DNA from: Berberis thunbergii
Lineage: Eukaryota; Streptophyta; Magnoliopsida; Ranunculales; Berberidaceae
NCBI GenBank assembly: GCA_003290165.1
Contig: QNQO01000813.1
Span: 186,001-250,000 of the forward strand
Reading direction: 5' to 3'
DNA length: 64,000 nt
The position numbers and the translations under genes are program-made. Numbering within the stretch: position 1 is the first letter of the stretch; every line of letters starts with the position of its first letter. Shown in pieces: positions 44,241 to 55,603 of this stretch. The notes below the pieces were generated by a model. It was not told where the DNA came from and did not search any database. It saw only the letters and a program-made list of their open reading frames with translations.

Positions 44241-46050
44241 CGCACCTACCAAGGCAACATAGTGTGAATGCTCTTATGATAGTAAGTGTTCTGCATCACA
44301 AATGCGGCGGAGTCCCTCAACAACTTCAGGTTCAAGATGCCGACGTGTAACGACCCACTCAGTATCGGCTCGCTTCCTTTCGCCAATCTGAATTTGCAAA
44401 ATTGGACGACCACTTGTCCATAACAACTTCTAAATGCCCCAGTCAGCACGGGCTCGTCCCAGTCCGCACGGGTTGCAGCCAAATCGGATTAAGCCGACCT
44501 AAGTAGAGCCCTTATGTTTGTGAATCTGCTTCAGATGCAGACACTGCTGCCCCTTATGGCCCCAAGTTTGCAGTAGCATTAGAATCCTGCAGTTGATCAG
44601 TCAAGGAATCCACCTGGTGGAGAGCATCCGAATAGGTCACCTGCAGGTCTGCAAAAGCTTTTTCCAAAGCAAGAATTCTCCCGCGAGCATCAGGGTGCAG
44701 CACAACATAACCATGTGACTCAAGAGCGCGAGCCACCGCCACGGACCCATAGTAACTCACAACGTCAACACTTGGTCCAATATGATCCCTCTTTGAGTTA
44801 GCAGGGGGGATAACAATATCAAGCGAGAGACGACGATCCCCTTAAATGGCCTCCTGAGCAGAGGAAGGTACTTCGTGCTTCACGCCAGCCACCTCATTTT
44901 CTGGCAAGGACAATGGCCCGGAAGAAAAAAGCGAATGGTTAGAAAGTTGCCTCCTTTTCGGAATAACAATAAGAGGCACGCTCGCCTCCAGCTCTGCCAA
45001 CCTAGTTGGACTAGGCATGGCCATGTTCTATTTCTTCGAACGATGACCCCCAACCTCTTCGGTCAGCGAACTGGGCGCAACAAGAACATCATGGGAACAC
45101 CGTGCAACCCACTCAGTACGACATTACCTGACATTATGACCTCCTCAAACAAACATCAATGGGAGTATGATAAACTCCCTCTTTATCCGTTCTTCCTCCG
45201 TAATAAGAATCAGATTCGCAAACTTTCTTGAAAAAATAAATGACGTATCAAATCAGCACTACATCTGGGAACGAAACGATGAGACAACAATGAAGAAACT
45301 TATTGAGGTCAAATTGAAAGTATCTGGGGACTCGACAACCTCCAAACCTGAAGTATGAGGAATTCACCGATGCTAAAAACAAACATTATGTCGGGGCTCA
45401 ATGTCATCTGCTACCGGACACAAACAAGTGGGATTATTCAGTATGCAAAGGCCCCTGGAATCCAACTGAGTGGCAATCAGATGGTGAACTATTGTCGAGG
45501 TTAAACGAAGTCCAGCATCGTGCACTCTGAGAAGAATCGCAATCAAAATCTTGAACCCGTGAAGCTATTTGAGCGGGATGCATGCGAAGAGAAATGAAGA
45601 AGCGCCAAACATCGTCTAGCATTGGGGAACCGGAGCCTAGATTCAAACATGCCTTGGTGCAACCCTATGTACCCATGAGGGGCTGAAGATAGAGCCTTAG
45701 CTGCAAGTGCAGGAATGATTTCTAGATCCCCTGGAATATGATACAGGCTCCGAAGCCTGATTAACTTGATTTATCAACCAGTCTATCCTTGAAAAGCTTG
45801 AGGCAAGTAAAAGACAACAACTGCTTTGGAGTAAGTTCAACATTATCTCCATCGATAGAAAGTACAAATCGAGCTCTACAGAAGCACAATCGCATAAAAG
45901 AACATCACAGGAAAAACAAGAGAAATCTTCCTAGAAATGACAGCTAATTATAGATAATATATCGTATTTCTCCTTAAGCAGTCGCGTATCCATTTATGCT
46001 AGGCGTCGCTCGAGACAACGCTTTGGGTTCAATCATCACGACGGTACAAT
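44241..46050 (-). pseudogene. ORF antisense to Tat-A (putative gypsy-type transposon domain), degenerate
   Basis: Broken minus-strand frames correspond to the ORF at 30818-32849. LALEKAFADLQVTYSDALHQ at 44700-44600 parallels the coiled-coil TMESIF...LYSDALYEIE region, 45024-44842 lies in the middle part, and 45646-45434 (DVWRFFISLRMHPAQI) lies in the domain part. It has numerous stops and frameshifts. It reads opposite to the element between the tandem array and the 3' LTR, the same position as in Tat-B. Function unknown; non-functional here. Confidence 0.6.
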
Positions 46051-46107
46051 TACTTTTTAGATATTTAGTGGACCGACTAGACGCTCCACTAACTCGAGAG
46101 GAGTAGC

Positions 46108-46716
46108 TGATGATACACCAAAATGGTCTATTCTCTACATCATACACGTGTCATGATGATCTCGAGAAATAAAAGGCACAATAGTCAGCCCAACATTGAT
46201 TCGGTCCAAGCAGTTTCAAGCCCGCACAATGCAGCCTGTCAGACGGACCTAAACCATTACAGTCTACTAAGCCCACACATCCCTGCTAAAGCAATTATCT
46301 TGAGGATCAGCTTCGGACAGGCAAGACAACAACACTTTGCTTCCAACTAGGAAGAAAATACTAGAATATACATCACAAATGGAAATTTCTATCTATGGAC
46401 TACTCTCTGATTGGGAACTATCTTCTGCGAATTTAGGATCACAAGGCTAACAAGGAAACTTCCCTTCACAATACAACTCCTAATAAGAAAAGGATTTCCA
46501 TGAAGATTTTCTTCCATAAATTACGCTACCGATGGCCTGGTCGAACCAGGACTCCAACATTATAATTAAAAAAGGCATAAGGTTGGTAAGCTAAGGTACG
46601 TTACAAATTCTCCATTTACAACATTACGCATTTCTCAGATCCCTGTCTGACTTTAGCATCAGAGTGTCATCGGCCAATACAACGGTGGTCTGTGGCTCAC
46701 GTGCATTCCTTGTGCA
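46108..46716 (+). repeat. 3' LTR of Tat-A
   Basis: A 609-bp sequence beginning TGATGATACA and ending CCTTGTGCA, related in inverted orientation to 30049-30630. A TATA-like box (attataattaaaaaagg, ~46557-46573) is followed by the Tat-typical 'ccctgtctgactttagc' in U5. A short purine-rich stretch (cgagaggagtagc) precedes it. Orientation agrees with the integrase tail at 42017-42399. No partner 5' LTR is in the window. Confidence 0.8.
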
Positions 46717-48337
46717 GGTTTGCAGATCGAGGTCAAAGCAAGGAGTGAAAATTGACTGCAATAATAATAATTATTATTATTATTATTTGGTTTTTGAGTT
46801 TGACACTCATTAGCTTATACCTATTAAAGTTCGGCTATCATTTTGAAAATTAATTGATTTAACAATTATTATCTAATGAAACCGTGAAGTCCACATGATT
46901 GATTGGTCAAGACTAATTTTTGAACTATTTTGCCCTAATATCCAAAATTGCCCCCACTCCCTCATTTTTTTCTTCTTTATGGTTATTGCTGGGAGAGAAG
47001 AAGAGTTGGGAACTGATATCGAATCAGGCATGTGGCTGACTAATATCAAAATTCAAGACCTACAATCCAAGATCCATCATCTTCATCCCCATCTTCTCAA
47101 TAACCCAAAGATCTCGCCTTTCTTGCTTTAACCTATGTTGAAATGAGACAAACAAATTATTAACATCAATGCCTAAATATGTAAACACAATGTCCTCCGA
47201 CTATTGAAGCATGTTTGAATTCTTCCCGGTTTATGATCTCAAGTACAGTGATCTTGGGAAGACAATGAAAAATCTTAAAGGTGTCTCTGTGTATGCATTT
47301 GTTTCTTTTAATGTTCTTGTGTTAGGGTGACAATCAACAATTTACACACTAACAGATGCCTTCCGCAGATTGATAGAGTTTGTGGTAGGAGAAACAACCT
47401 GTAACCATTTTACACACCATCACACATCTCTACCAACTGCATTGAGTTACTTTTGTTTACTTTAAGTACATTAAAGGAAGACATGAACATGAAGTAATAA
47501 GCAAGACGAACAAATCATACTCTGGCCTAGATCGGAATCTCATTGCAAATTATATTCATATGTGATCAAAATTTGACGAAGCAAACTTTCTTCTAATCTG
47601 CAGGGAAACGTTGTACTACATTCTATTTTTTGTGTAAGGATAGTATAATAAAGGATTTAAATCATTGAACATGATTCCAAGTTATTATTCAACTGACTCG
47701 ATCGATGTAGACAGTGTCAATGTGGCAAAAGAATTCTAAAATTTGATAGCGCCTGGCTGATTTTGTTTTTCTCACAAATGCAGTCTTCTTTTGTTTGTTC
47801 TTCTTCTTTTAAAAAGATCAAACACAAAATTTGGTGTAAAGGGAAACAAATCAAATTTCCGCTGAAGACCCAATATGTTCTCAAAGCTTCCAGAGTACGT
47901 CAAATTATAGGTAACAATTTGGCTCGTGGACTCGTATCAAATCAGGCTACTTCCCCATTAAGTCCAGGGTGGGTTCCTGCTAGTAGAGATAAGAGGAGTT
48001 GAAGGAAAAACAAGAGATAAAGAAAAATGCGAACTCGAGCAATTTTGGATTTTAGGGTAAAATAGTCCAAAAAATATTCTTGATCAATCAATCACGTGGA
48101 CTTAAACCCTATATTTTTTTCTCATTTCTTCTTAATTTTTGTAATTTTCCCATGACAATTTTTCCAGAAATCAAACACACCCTATATTTTTTTTTCCATT
48201 TACTCCCACTCCAGATGTCACTGATTAGGTTCGTCCCCGTGACATAGTGATACGAGGTCGTCACTGCTCAACCTCTGAGCAATCACACTTTTGGCTATGC
48301 TCATCAGCTAATATGTAACTCATGAACATACCTCACT
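46717..48337. other. Intergenic stretch, nothing assignable
   Basis: Contains an AAT/ATT microsatellite that folds on itself (46762-46790) and a few short open frames (46895-47131; 47763-48002) without recognisable domains. The 47763 frame has a possible exon-like middle part but no match I can name. Two purine/pyrimidine-biased stretches surround 48110-48210. Confidence 0.5.
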
Positions 48338-49002
48338 GTTACTAATAGGGGTGTTAATTGGTTACTGAAAACCAACCGAACCGGCCAAACCAAACCGATA
48401 TATAATCGAGAAAAACCAAAACCGAACCAAATCGAGTTGGTTTTGTTCGGTTTCGGTTTTTGTTTTCCACACATCTGAAACAGCCGAACCGAACCGAACC
48501 TTTTTCCTTATCTTGTTTTTAATCCCCTCTATCTTATTTAATCACCCACCAATCCATTATTATTTAAATTCTCACCACATTCCAATGCACCCCACGTCCC
48601 CACCCTCAATATTTTTTTTTTCTTTCTCTTTTTTTACTCTCTCTCTATCCAACCACTTGCAAATTGAGGTAAAGAGACATAGTTTCAATATTGTTGAAGA
48701 AAACCAAACTTTTCAGTTGCTTGCCTGTAGCAAAGATGAGCAATGGTAATGACGACAACTTTGACACTTCTGATTTGATAAAAAAAACTTATTGCATGAT
48801 TAAATTACGAGACTTACATTACAAGAAAAATCCTCATTTATTATAGCATACATTTATAGCGTTTTTTTACCAAAGTTCTATGATTGACTGACACTATGCC
48901 TTATTAATAGCATTTCTTTGTATATATGAAAAGGCTATCAAAATGGACTAGGCAGGCGTCATATTTCGCATGGCGCCAAATTGCCCGCTCGATCGACAAA
49001 AG

Positions 49003-49055
<53 letters not shown>
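49003..49055 (+). repeat. Poly-A tract of 53 bases
   Basis: An uninterrupted run of A just before the CT-rich leader. It could be a retroposed tail or a slippage product. Open frames of poly-Lys or poly-Phe across it are meaningless. Confidence 0.95.
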
Positions 49056-49057
<2 letters not shown>

Positions 49058-49576
49058 AGGAAGCAGGAAGCCAAATTAAGTTTGTTCCCTCTGCCTCCCT
49101 GTCTCCCTCTCCGATCTGCTCTCATCTCCCTCTCCCTCTCCCTCTCCCTCTCTGTTCTTCTCTCCCTCTCCGATATACTCTCCTCTAGCTGTCAACTCCC
49201 TCTCCGACTACCTGTTTTGCCGTGCTCTCCCTCTCCGACGTGCTCCACTTGTCGCCGTGTTCTCCCTCTCTGTTTCAGGTTTCAGGTCTCTGATTCTCAA
49301 CACACTCACTCTATCTTGATTTGCTTGGCTTTCACCACAAACCCTAACAAATTTTTTTGTATCAGTTTTTTAAGTAATGTATGTTATGGATTGGTAGATT
49401 GAAGGCTTTGAACAATTGAACAACAAGAAGGAGGTGACGAGGAACAAACAGTGAAAGATCCTAAGACGATCACAAGAAAGTAAGTTGTGTGTTTTGATAT
49501 ACATTGTTTGTGTTTTTGGAGAGGATGTTGAGTTCTTGCCTGTTGTTTGTTTGTTTGTTGTATCTTGGTTTTCTTG
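49056..49576 (+). promoter_or_regulatory. CT-rich leader and candidate first exon of CACTA element 3
   Basis: Repeated 'ctccctctc' from 49085 to 49270, then an exon-like stretch (gaaggaggtgacgagg ... gatcacaagaaag) ending in a consensus donor gtaagt at about 49480. The layout parallels the leader of CACTA element 1 (a low-complexity purine/pyrimidine tract, then an exon with a donor). It is likely the 5' untranslated exon feeding the captured exon chain. Confidence 0.5.
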
Positions 49577-49755
49577 AAGATATCAACTCGAACTAGTCAA
49601 GAAAGTTGTAGAAGAGAATGTTATTGTGTATTTAGGGACTGGATGTGTAAAGACTCGTATAGCCGTGTTGTTGATCTGGGAACTTGGTCATTTGATGCGG
49701 AAACCGGAAAAGAATGTGTGTTTTCTTGGCTCCAACAGTTCCGTTGGTTCATCAG
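49577..49755 (+). pseudogene. Dicer-like (DCL) helicase-domain exon
   Basis: Encodes [20 protein letters not shown], then GCVKT and [19 protein letters not shown], then (after a 2-base deletion frameshift) [11 protein letters not shown]. This is the N-terminal DExD helicase start of plant Dicer-like proteins, closest in memory to DCL2/DCL4, which make small interfering RNAs. The Walker A motif GTGCGKT reads GTGCVKT, a change expected to abolish nucleotide binding. A donor (gtgagg) follows. Only this exon is present. Confidence 0.82.
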
Positions 49756-50374
49756 GTGAGGTTTATTTTTAGTTTCTTTAGTTTGATTGAGTAAATAAGT
49801 GTGTTTGATGCGTTCTTTATTTATGATATATGATGATAGGTAAGATTAGTGATTTTGGAAAAGTTTTATTGATGATTTTGAAGTTTGGTTGAGGAAACAC
49901 GCGCCTTGGTTGTATTCTTAAGTGATGATTGATGACATGTAAAAGTAATGATTTTGAAAGTTGATTGATGATTTTTGTAGTTTGGTCGAGGAAATATGCA
50001 CGGTTGTTGTGTTCTTGGTTGATAATAGATTTGTGTGTTTTGCTATTGCTTGATGATTTATGTTTTATAAATTAGAGAAGCTTTTATAATTTGTGGTTTT
50101 GTTGAGGGATGGATTTATTTGCTCGAGTTCTTCATTAATGAGGCTCTCATGAGGTAGAGAAGCAAATGATTTATGCCTCTAGATTTTCTTTGATTGGATA
50201 TCTTGTTTGTGATTGATGTATCTGCCCCTATGGCTGCTCTCAGTGGAAAGGGAATATCAATTTGAAGAATTAGTTCCAAGCTCAAATCTCATTCAATGTG
50301 AGCAATGACGATTCAGTTTTGGGAGAGTAATTGGTGAAACCATAGAACCCTTGAGTCAACTGTTTATTAACCCC
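49756..50374 (+). other. Intron-like DNA before the LINE/SINE insertion
   Basis: T-rich, non-coding. Includes several imperfect repeats of 'tgatgatttt(g)aagttt' (49850-49990). Confidence 0.5.
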
Positions 50375-50530
50375 ACAACTGTTAATTGGTGAACCCTTAG
50401 TAATAGCATGACAACTCAACTGTTAGAGCTTGGCGGATGGTACCACTAGGTCATGGGTTCAAACCCAGCTTGCGACATCTTTATGGGTTCTGGGATCCTA
50501 TAAAAACCCTACTTGCCTTTCAAAAAAAAA
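50375..50530 (+). mobile_element. SINE, complete with 14-bp target duplications
   Basis: Flanked by TGTTTATTAACCCC at 50361-50374 and 50531-50544. The body has a tRNA-like head with an RNA polymerase III B box GGTTCAAACC (50456-50465) and an upstream A-box-like stretch (tagagcttggcgg, ~50424-50436). It ends 'gggatcctataaaaaccc', 'tacttgcctttc' and nine As. It depends on LINE enzymes for movement. It is inserted within LINE-derived sequence. Confidence 0.88.
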
Positions 50531-50544
50531 TGTTTATTAACCCC

Positions 50545-51330
50545 GTCTACAGGCCCTCTTTGGCCAAGTCAGCTATGGTCTCTCAAGTGTACCAAGGTCC
50601 TTCTGGCAGCTCTCCCAGTTGGGGTCTCAAACTAAGAACAAGTATTAATTATGAAGTGCTCAACCAAGTTGCTCTCTCTGACAATAAAGATAATTGGAAT
50701 TAGAATGATAAATCAGGAAAGTTTTCTATCCTAGACTCACATGTGAAGCTTCAATCTGAATCACTATTTTTGCTCTCCAGCTAGCTCCTTTCCTTCTCTC
50801 TTTTTGGAGAAAGGAAATCCCTCCAAGAGTGAACTTCTTTGTTTGGGCTTTGAGGCTGGGAAAACATAACCTTGCTAGGAGAGGTCTTATAATTACTAAT
50901 AGAAGTGTGCTCTGTCAGCATCACAACACATCTTTTTCTCATGTCCTTTCACTATCAGCTTATGGATCTCTATTTGCAGTGAAGCTAACTGCCTTCCCGC
51001 ATTCCAACTTGTTTCAGCGGATTAAGGCTTGGATAGAAATGGGCTTTCAGTTATAGGCTCTTTGCCAATTTGTGGATCATATGGAGGGAAAGAAAAAGAA
51101 AAAAATCTTTAAAGGGCTAGAGATGTTCCTCAACTAACCAACTCAATCAAGAATCTTGTTCGGCAATGGGGTGTCACTTGGGGGGTAACCACTAACTACT
51201 GACAACCTTTTCACATATGTATTTTCAACTGGGATATAAATGGGATTTTTTTTCCCTTCAGCTAGTCTGATATTCTCAGCACTAGCTGGTGTACTGTTTT
51301 TAGTTGTTTGTGCTTGTTGTTTTATTTGTT
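50545..51330 (+). mobile_element. LINE fragment with zinc-finger domain of reverse transcriptase ORF
   Basis: The frame at 50829-51056 encodes NFFVWALRLGKHNLARRGLI and CQHHN, the zf-RVT-type module found at the C-terminus of plant LINE ORF2; related but broken text lies upstream in other frames (QALFGQVSYGL). No RT core remains. The 3' tail ends in 'ttgttttatttgtt' plus an A-rich end near 51343. It is a 5'-truncated, decayed copy. Confidence 0.75.
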
Positions 51331-53580
51331 AAAAAGAAAATTGATAAGCACAAACAACTAAAAACAAAGATGAAGAAGTTCCCTGCCAACCAAAATATTA
51401 CAAAGCATACCAAGTCAGATAATGATAATTGAACCCCAATCATACAAGAGAAAGGAACATCCTTCAATCCCCACACCAACCCAACCCCCACCAAAGAAAC
51501 AAAAACAAATATAACCCCTACCCTCAATAAATTTTGATGTCAGTAAATCATTTGTTGCAAATCTTTATATTTGTTATGCATAGTACATACTATATGATTG
51601 TTGTAACTTAATAAAATGAATCATGCAGAACTCAATCTCAGACATCCTGAAAATGATGTGAGCATAGCTCTGAAGATTTACAAAAAAAAAATCATTGATT
51701 TTAGCATCATCTCAATGTTAAACAAAAACTTCAAATGTATTTTAAGATTAGCTACATAGTGCTGGATATCAACCCAATACACTTTTTGATAAGATATTGA
51801 ACTCCTTACAAAAGCTTGCATATATCCATGGTTATCAAGAAAAAATTGTGCATGTTTTGAGGTTGAAATAGACTTCGGGACAAAGCTTCCATTTTCAACT
51901 GCATTTAGACGATATTTCCATATTGATGCAGGCAGTATGATATTAGTATACCAGATAGGAATCATATACTGCTTGATATACCAGACAAGAACCATATACT
52001 ACTCTCAAGGGTTTCAAGTTCTGAGGTAGTACTGTTCCCCACAACACACACGAGAATACGAAATACCAATTGGGCAGGTAACAAATCCGAATCTATGTGG
52101 GAAAGTTGTTAGAGAGGATTGCAAGCGAATTAAGAGCAGCGATAACGTTGATAAAAATCTATTGGGTGGAAGTTTCAGTGCAATAGTTTGGTTTGTTGGT
52201 TTTTCTTCTTGCTCCCAGAGTTTCATACTCACATGAGTTGTCCCCATTTACTAATTGTAAACCAATTGTAAATGAGTTATCCCCCATGTTTCAACCGCCG
52301 CACGCAATCTGGTTCGTGCACTCCAGGGACAAATGGCTATCCGAATGCCCCAGCACCAACCAAAACCTTTTCACCATACACTTCCTTATCCTCCACCATT
52401 GATAGGATAGCCTCAGGAGCTGAACCAATATAACCCTTTGCCTGCTTCCACCTAAAATTTCCATTGATAGGGACTTGTGTATCATATAGGACTTGATTGA
52501 GTTACTAGAAATTGCTGGAAGAAGGAACTAGTGCTTCACTACGACTCTTTTCCAAGAGCATTTGTTTCACGGTGGTTGGGCACTGGTTCCAACAAAACAT
52601 ACACTTAGATTATAGTTTGATTAACAAGTCCTGTGGTTGCTTTAATCCAATGGAGAAAAGGGCAGGATAAACATGCTAAACACGAAGGATGAGTTTGGTT
52701 GAATTAGGCCATGTTCAAAATGTGACAGAATATGGTCACAAATGAAATTGGTCGATCTCAAAATAACAAAACTTTACATTTCTTGAGCACTTCGTGGATT
52801 CTACAGTTGTGTTTGGTTAAGTTGAAGGTCTTTTGTAAACACTTATCAATCATCAGTAGCACACACAATAAATTAAATAAATAAATAATATCGCATAATT
52901 GGCTTTTCGTAGGATCAAATCAAAGTTTTTTTTTAACTTTTAGTTTCGTTAACCCCCAGGGAAAGGTAGGATGTAATAGGTGGTCTCCCTACTGTCTGTG
53001 TGCAACAATCGGAGAAAAGTAAGGATTAGACCAAAGAGGGGATAGAAAAATGTGAGATATTTTGATCTATCTTGATTGTCTTTTTTTATGTCTTTCGCTT
53101 ATGAAGATCAATAAAAAACAATAGGGCTTACTATTCCTACATGTTCCATTACCGAACATTCCTTTCAGTTTTATAATTCCAAAGAGTAATTGTGCTCTTG
53201 CTTGGGCTTAAGGCTTCCCAAATTCATCGGAAATCATATAAAAACTTGGTATGGGGGGATTTATTGGATTGGTTTATCAATTGTCTTCATTTGGTCAGAA
53301 TCCCTTTTTGACTTTGCGACATTGATTCCATTATTCAAAATAAATGAATCAAAAGTATGTATTTTAACAGCTTATCTCCATTCTTGGTGGGTGGGTTCCT
53401 AATGACCCATTCGATTCTTTAAAAACTAAAGAGGCCTCTTGATTTATACATAAATGTGGCATTAGTCTCATGTTGAGTTTCAAAATTATATTAATGCACA
53501 AAAGGTAGTTCACCTCAATTGACACATGACACTTTCTCTTTTGGGTAGAGAACTGTCAAAATGGTTAAGTTGTTGTCTAG
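51331..53580. other. Non-coding stretch within CACTA element 3
   Basis: Starts with the right arm of a 19-bp inverted repeat (51346-51366) that mirrors the LINE tail, suggesting a second LINE end in opposite orientation. The rest is AT-rich, without recognisable coding or terminal repeats. 53190-53402 contains one clean frame that I could not place. Confidence 0.4.
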
Positions 53581-54360
53581 GCTTTTTTTTATCAATCAAA
53601 CAATGGCAGAATATATCAAAAAACCTTAGTGACTTAGCAGGTCACTGGCAAGAGAAATTACAAAAGGAGGACGATTACAAATGAAATAAACTACTCCAAT
53701 CTAAAATACAGACATGGAAGTCTGTATGAGTGATTATGCTCCAAATACATCTCCAGTGCCAAATAAGAGCTTTGACATCATTACAAATGTCCACTACAGT
53801 CTTTCTATTACGATTAAAATTCTGGAGTTTCTCTTTCCAAATGACACACATTCCTGCTAATAAGACTCGTTCGTAGCCAAGTGCCCTTACAAGTACTACC
53901 AGGTCTGCTCCACTTGGATGCCATATCCACAAAGCTGAAAGCTGGAGGGACAGTGGTTGAGGCTTCTCTACAAATGATTTGCCACACATTGGCAGAAAAG
54001 AAGCATGAAGTGATCAACATATTCTTCTTGTGCCTCACACAACTGCATCTATTTGTAGTGAGCAACCCTCTTCTGCTCAAATTATCTAAAGTGAGAAGCT
54101 TGTTGTGCCCAACTGCCCAAGAGAAGAAATTCACTCTAGGGGAGATTAGTTTGAGCCAGAAAATACTATGCCCAGGGGAAAGGAGCTCCTGAGAGCTGAG
54201 AGCAGAATGGCAGCCAAAAGCTTGGAGTGGCAGCTGTCAACTGAGAACACACCCTGTTTATCATCCCACCAACTATCCTCAAGTTGACTTGAGCTATGCA
54301 GTTGAAGCACAGTAAGGAGACTGATCAAATCTGAAAGTTCTGCATCCCTGAGAACACACC
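53581..54360 (-). mobile_element. LINE fragment, minus strand
   Basis: The frame 54134-53814 (minus) begins NFFSWAVGHNKLLTLDNLSR and continues with RRGLLTTNRCSCV and a cysteine-rich run typical of the zf-RVT module of plant LINE ORF2. Just upstream (minus 54328-54146) the text DSWWDDKQGVFSV matches the stretch that precedes it in LINE proteins. It is 5'-truncated and decayed. A 26-bp direct repeat (54242-54267 and 54349-54374) lies at its 5' side. Confidence 0.75.
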
Positions 54361-54374
54361 CTGTTTACCATCCC

Positions 54375-55148
54375 TGTTGTCTAGGCTATTTACCAACTAA
54401 ATATTGGACAACTCCTCATGGTGCTCCGAAACAGGTTAAGAATTTTGGAATCTGATTATCGAATCTCTTGAGATAAGGTTGGCCTATGAAAAACAATCAC
54501 CAAAAGGGTATGCCACCCTTACTGAAAGGATTCTCCAAATTTATGACATGCCTTTTTTTCATCCTGAACTCAATAACTAGAAGATGAAAAGATCATGAAG
54601 AATTTGTTATGGTATGTATCGAATGAGTAAAGCAAGTTTCCTTGTGTATGATGGAAGTTGGCATGCACCTCCAAAAGCATTAATCATCTAGGCCCTTCAA
54701 GGCAATGAAGCAAACGAATTTTTTGCAAGTGGCTTTGCACATACCGGATTAAGAAAGATAGCTTTTGCAATGGGTAATAGCAGCTAATAGTGGCTACACT
54801 CTGAAGCATCCTATCATATCATATAGGAAAAGCATTTGGGAAAACATCTCTGATGTGCAAGGGGAGTTCATAAAAGGTATCGACTTCAAAAGTTGGAAAG
54901 GGGGAGTGGCTAAATGGCTTAAATGGATGTCAATGCGATATAATAGCGTTCTTTACACTTTTGCAATGAAAAGCTAGTTTTAGTTAATACTGAAATCTAA
55001 AAACGCTATAAACTTAAACTTATGGTATGTATTTTGTACCTGCACTGTGTATTTTGGTTAATACTCTCTGTTAAAACTTAAACTTTTCATTCTGCTTGTG
55101 GACCCATTCCACTGTTTAATCTTGATCTATTGATGGTTTTTATTGCAG
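54375..55148 (+). other. Non-coding; internal copy of CACTA subterminal motif
   Basis: No gene recognised. Around 54935-55010 'gcgatataatagcgtt' and 'aaaaacgctataaac' resemble the subterminal repeats of CACTA element 3. They may mark a former element end or an internal rearrangement point. Confidence 0.45.
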
Positions 55149-55603
55149 CTATGTGTGTGGACTTTTGACACATGGGAGATGTGGAGGAGCAGATTTTTGC
55201 AAATACCAGTTGGAAGGACACCATCAGCACACTCAGATACTCGTGTACAATTCATCATGATCAAATACATGTCTTGGTTGTGCAAGAAACTCAGCTTGCT
55301 ATATATGAAACGACAATATTAGAATGTGTAAAGCAGGTGCTTTCATTTGAGTGCAAGTATCAGGGAATATAACACTTGGCAGTCTTCCGATAGTTTCACG
55401 TATTTATTACTTTTTTTGGTGTGTGTGTGTGTGTATAGTGGGTGCCTCAGAGCTCTTATTCTCCAATCTCTCATGCTACGTTCTCTTGTGACAGCCAATC
55501 AGAATGCTATTTTTCAAAAAGCAACAATATTCATTTGCACTACTGGGCATCTCTATTTACAGTGTCGAATCAATCCTATAGCTTATCTTTCGGCCAATGT
55601 CAG
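55149..55603 (+). pseudogene. TOPLESS/TPR co-repressor WD40 fragment (two exons)
   Basis: Exon 55149-55335 encodes QIPVGRTPSAHSDTRVQF and, after a one-base shift, HHDQIHVLVVQETQLAIYET and ECVKQ. Exon ~55439-55603 encodes WVPQSSYSPISHATFSCDSQ, then in another frame LQCRINPIAYLSANV. These are neighbouring WD40-repeat segments of plant TOPLESS-related proteins, nuclear co-repressors recruited by EAR motifs. Two frameshifts break the reading frame. Splice borders are present (attgcag; gcag/gtgc; tcag/gtaa). A GT microsatellite lies in the intron (55420-55436). The N-terminal CTLH/LisH region is absent. Confidence 0.85.

Noticed and set aside
44241..46716. Interpretation as a separate minus-strand gypsy element with 5' LTR and sense gag
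   Set aside because: TATA position, U5-type text, polypurine tract in Tat-B and the adjoining plus-strand integrase tail all fit an antisense ORF before a plus-strand 3' LTR.
48904..49402. Poly-Lys / poly-Phe ORFs and a Ser/Leu-rich ORF
   Set aside because: They span the 53-base A tract and the CT repeats; low-complexity artefacts.
50424..50466. tRNA gene
   Set aside because: The B box belongs to a SINE head; no cloverleaf or anticodon arm can be formed and the body has a SINE tail with TSDs.
53041..53460. Possible organellar DNA insertion with a clean 70-codon frame
   Set aside because: The style is reminiscent of plastid DNA, but I could not identify any plastid or mitochondrial gene in it.
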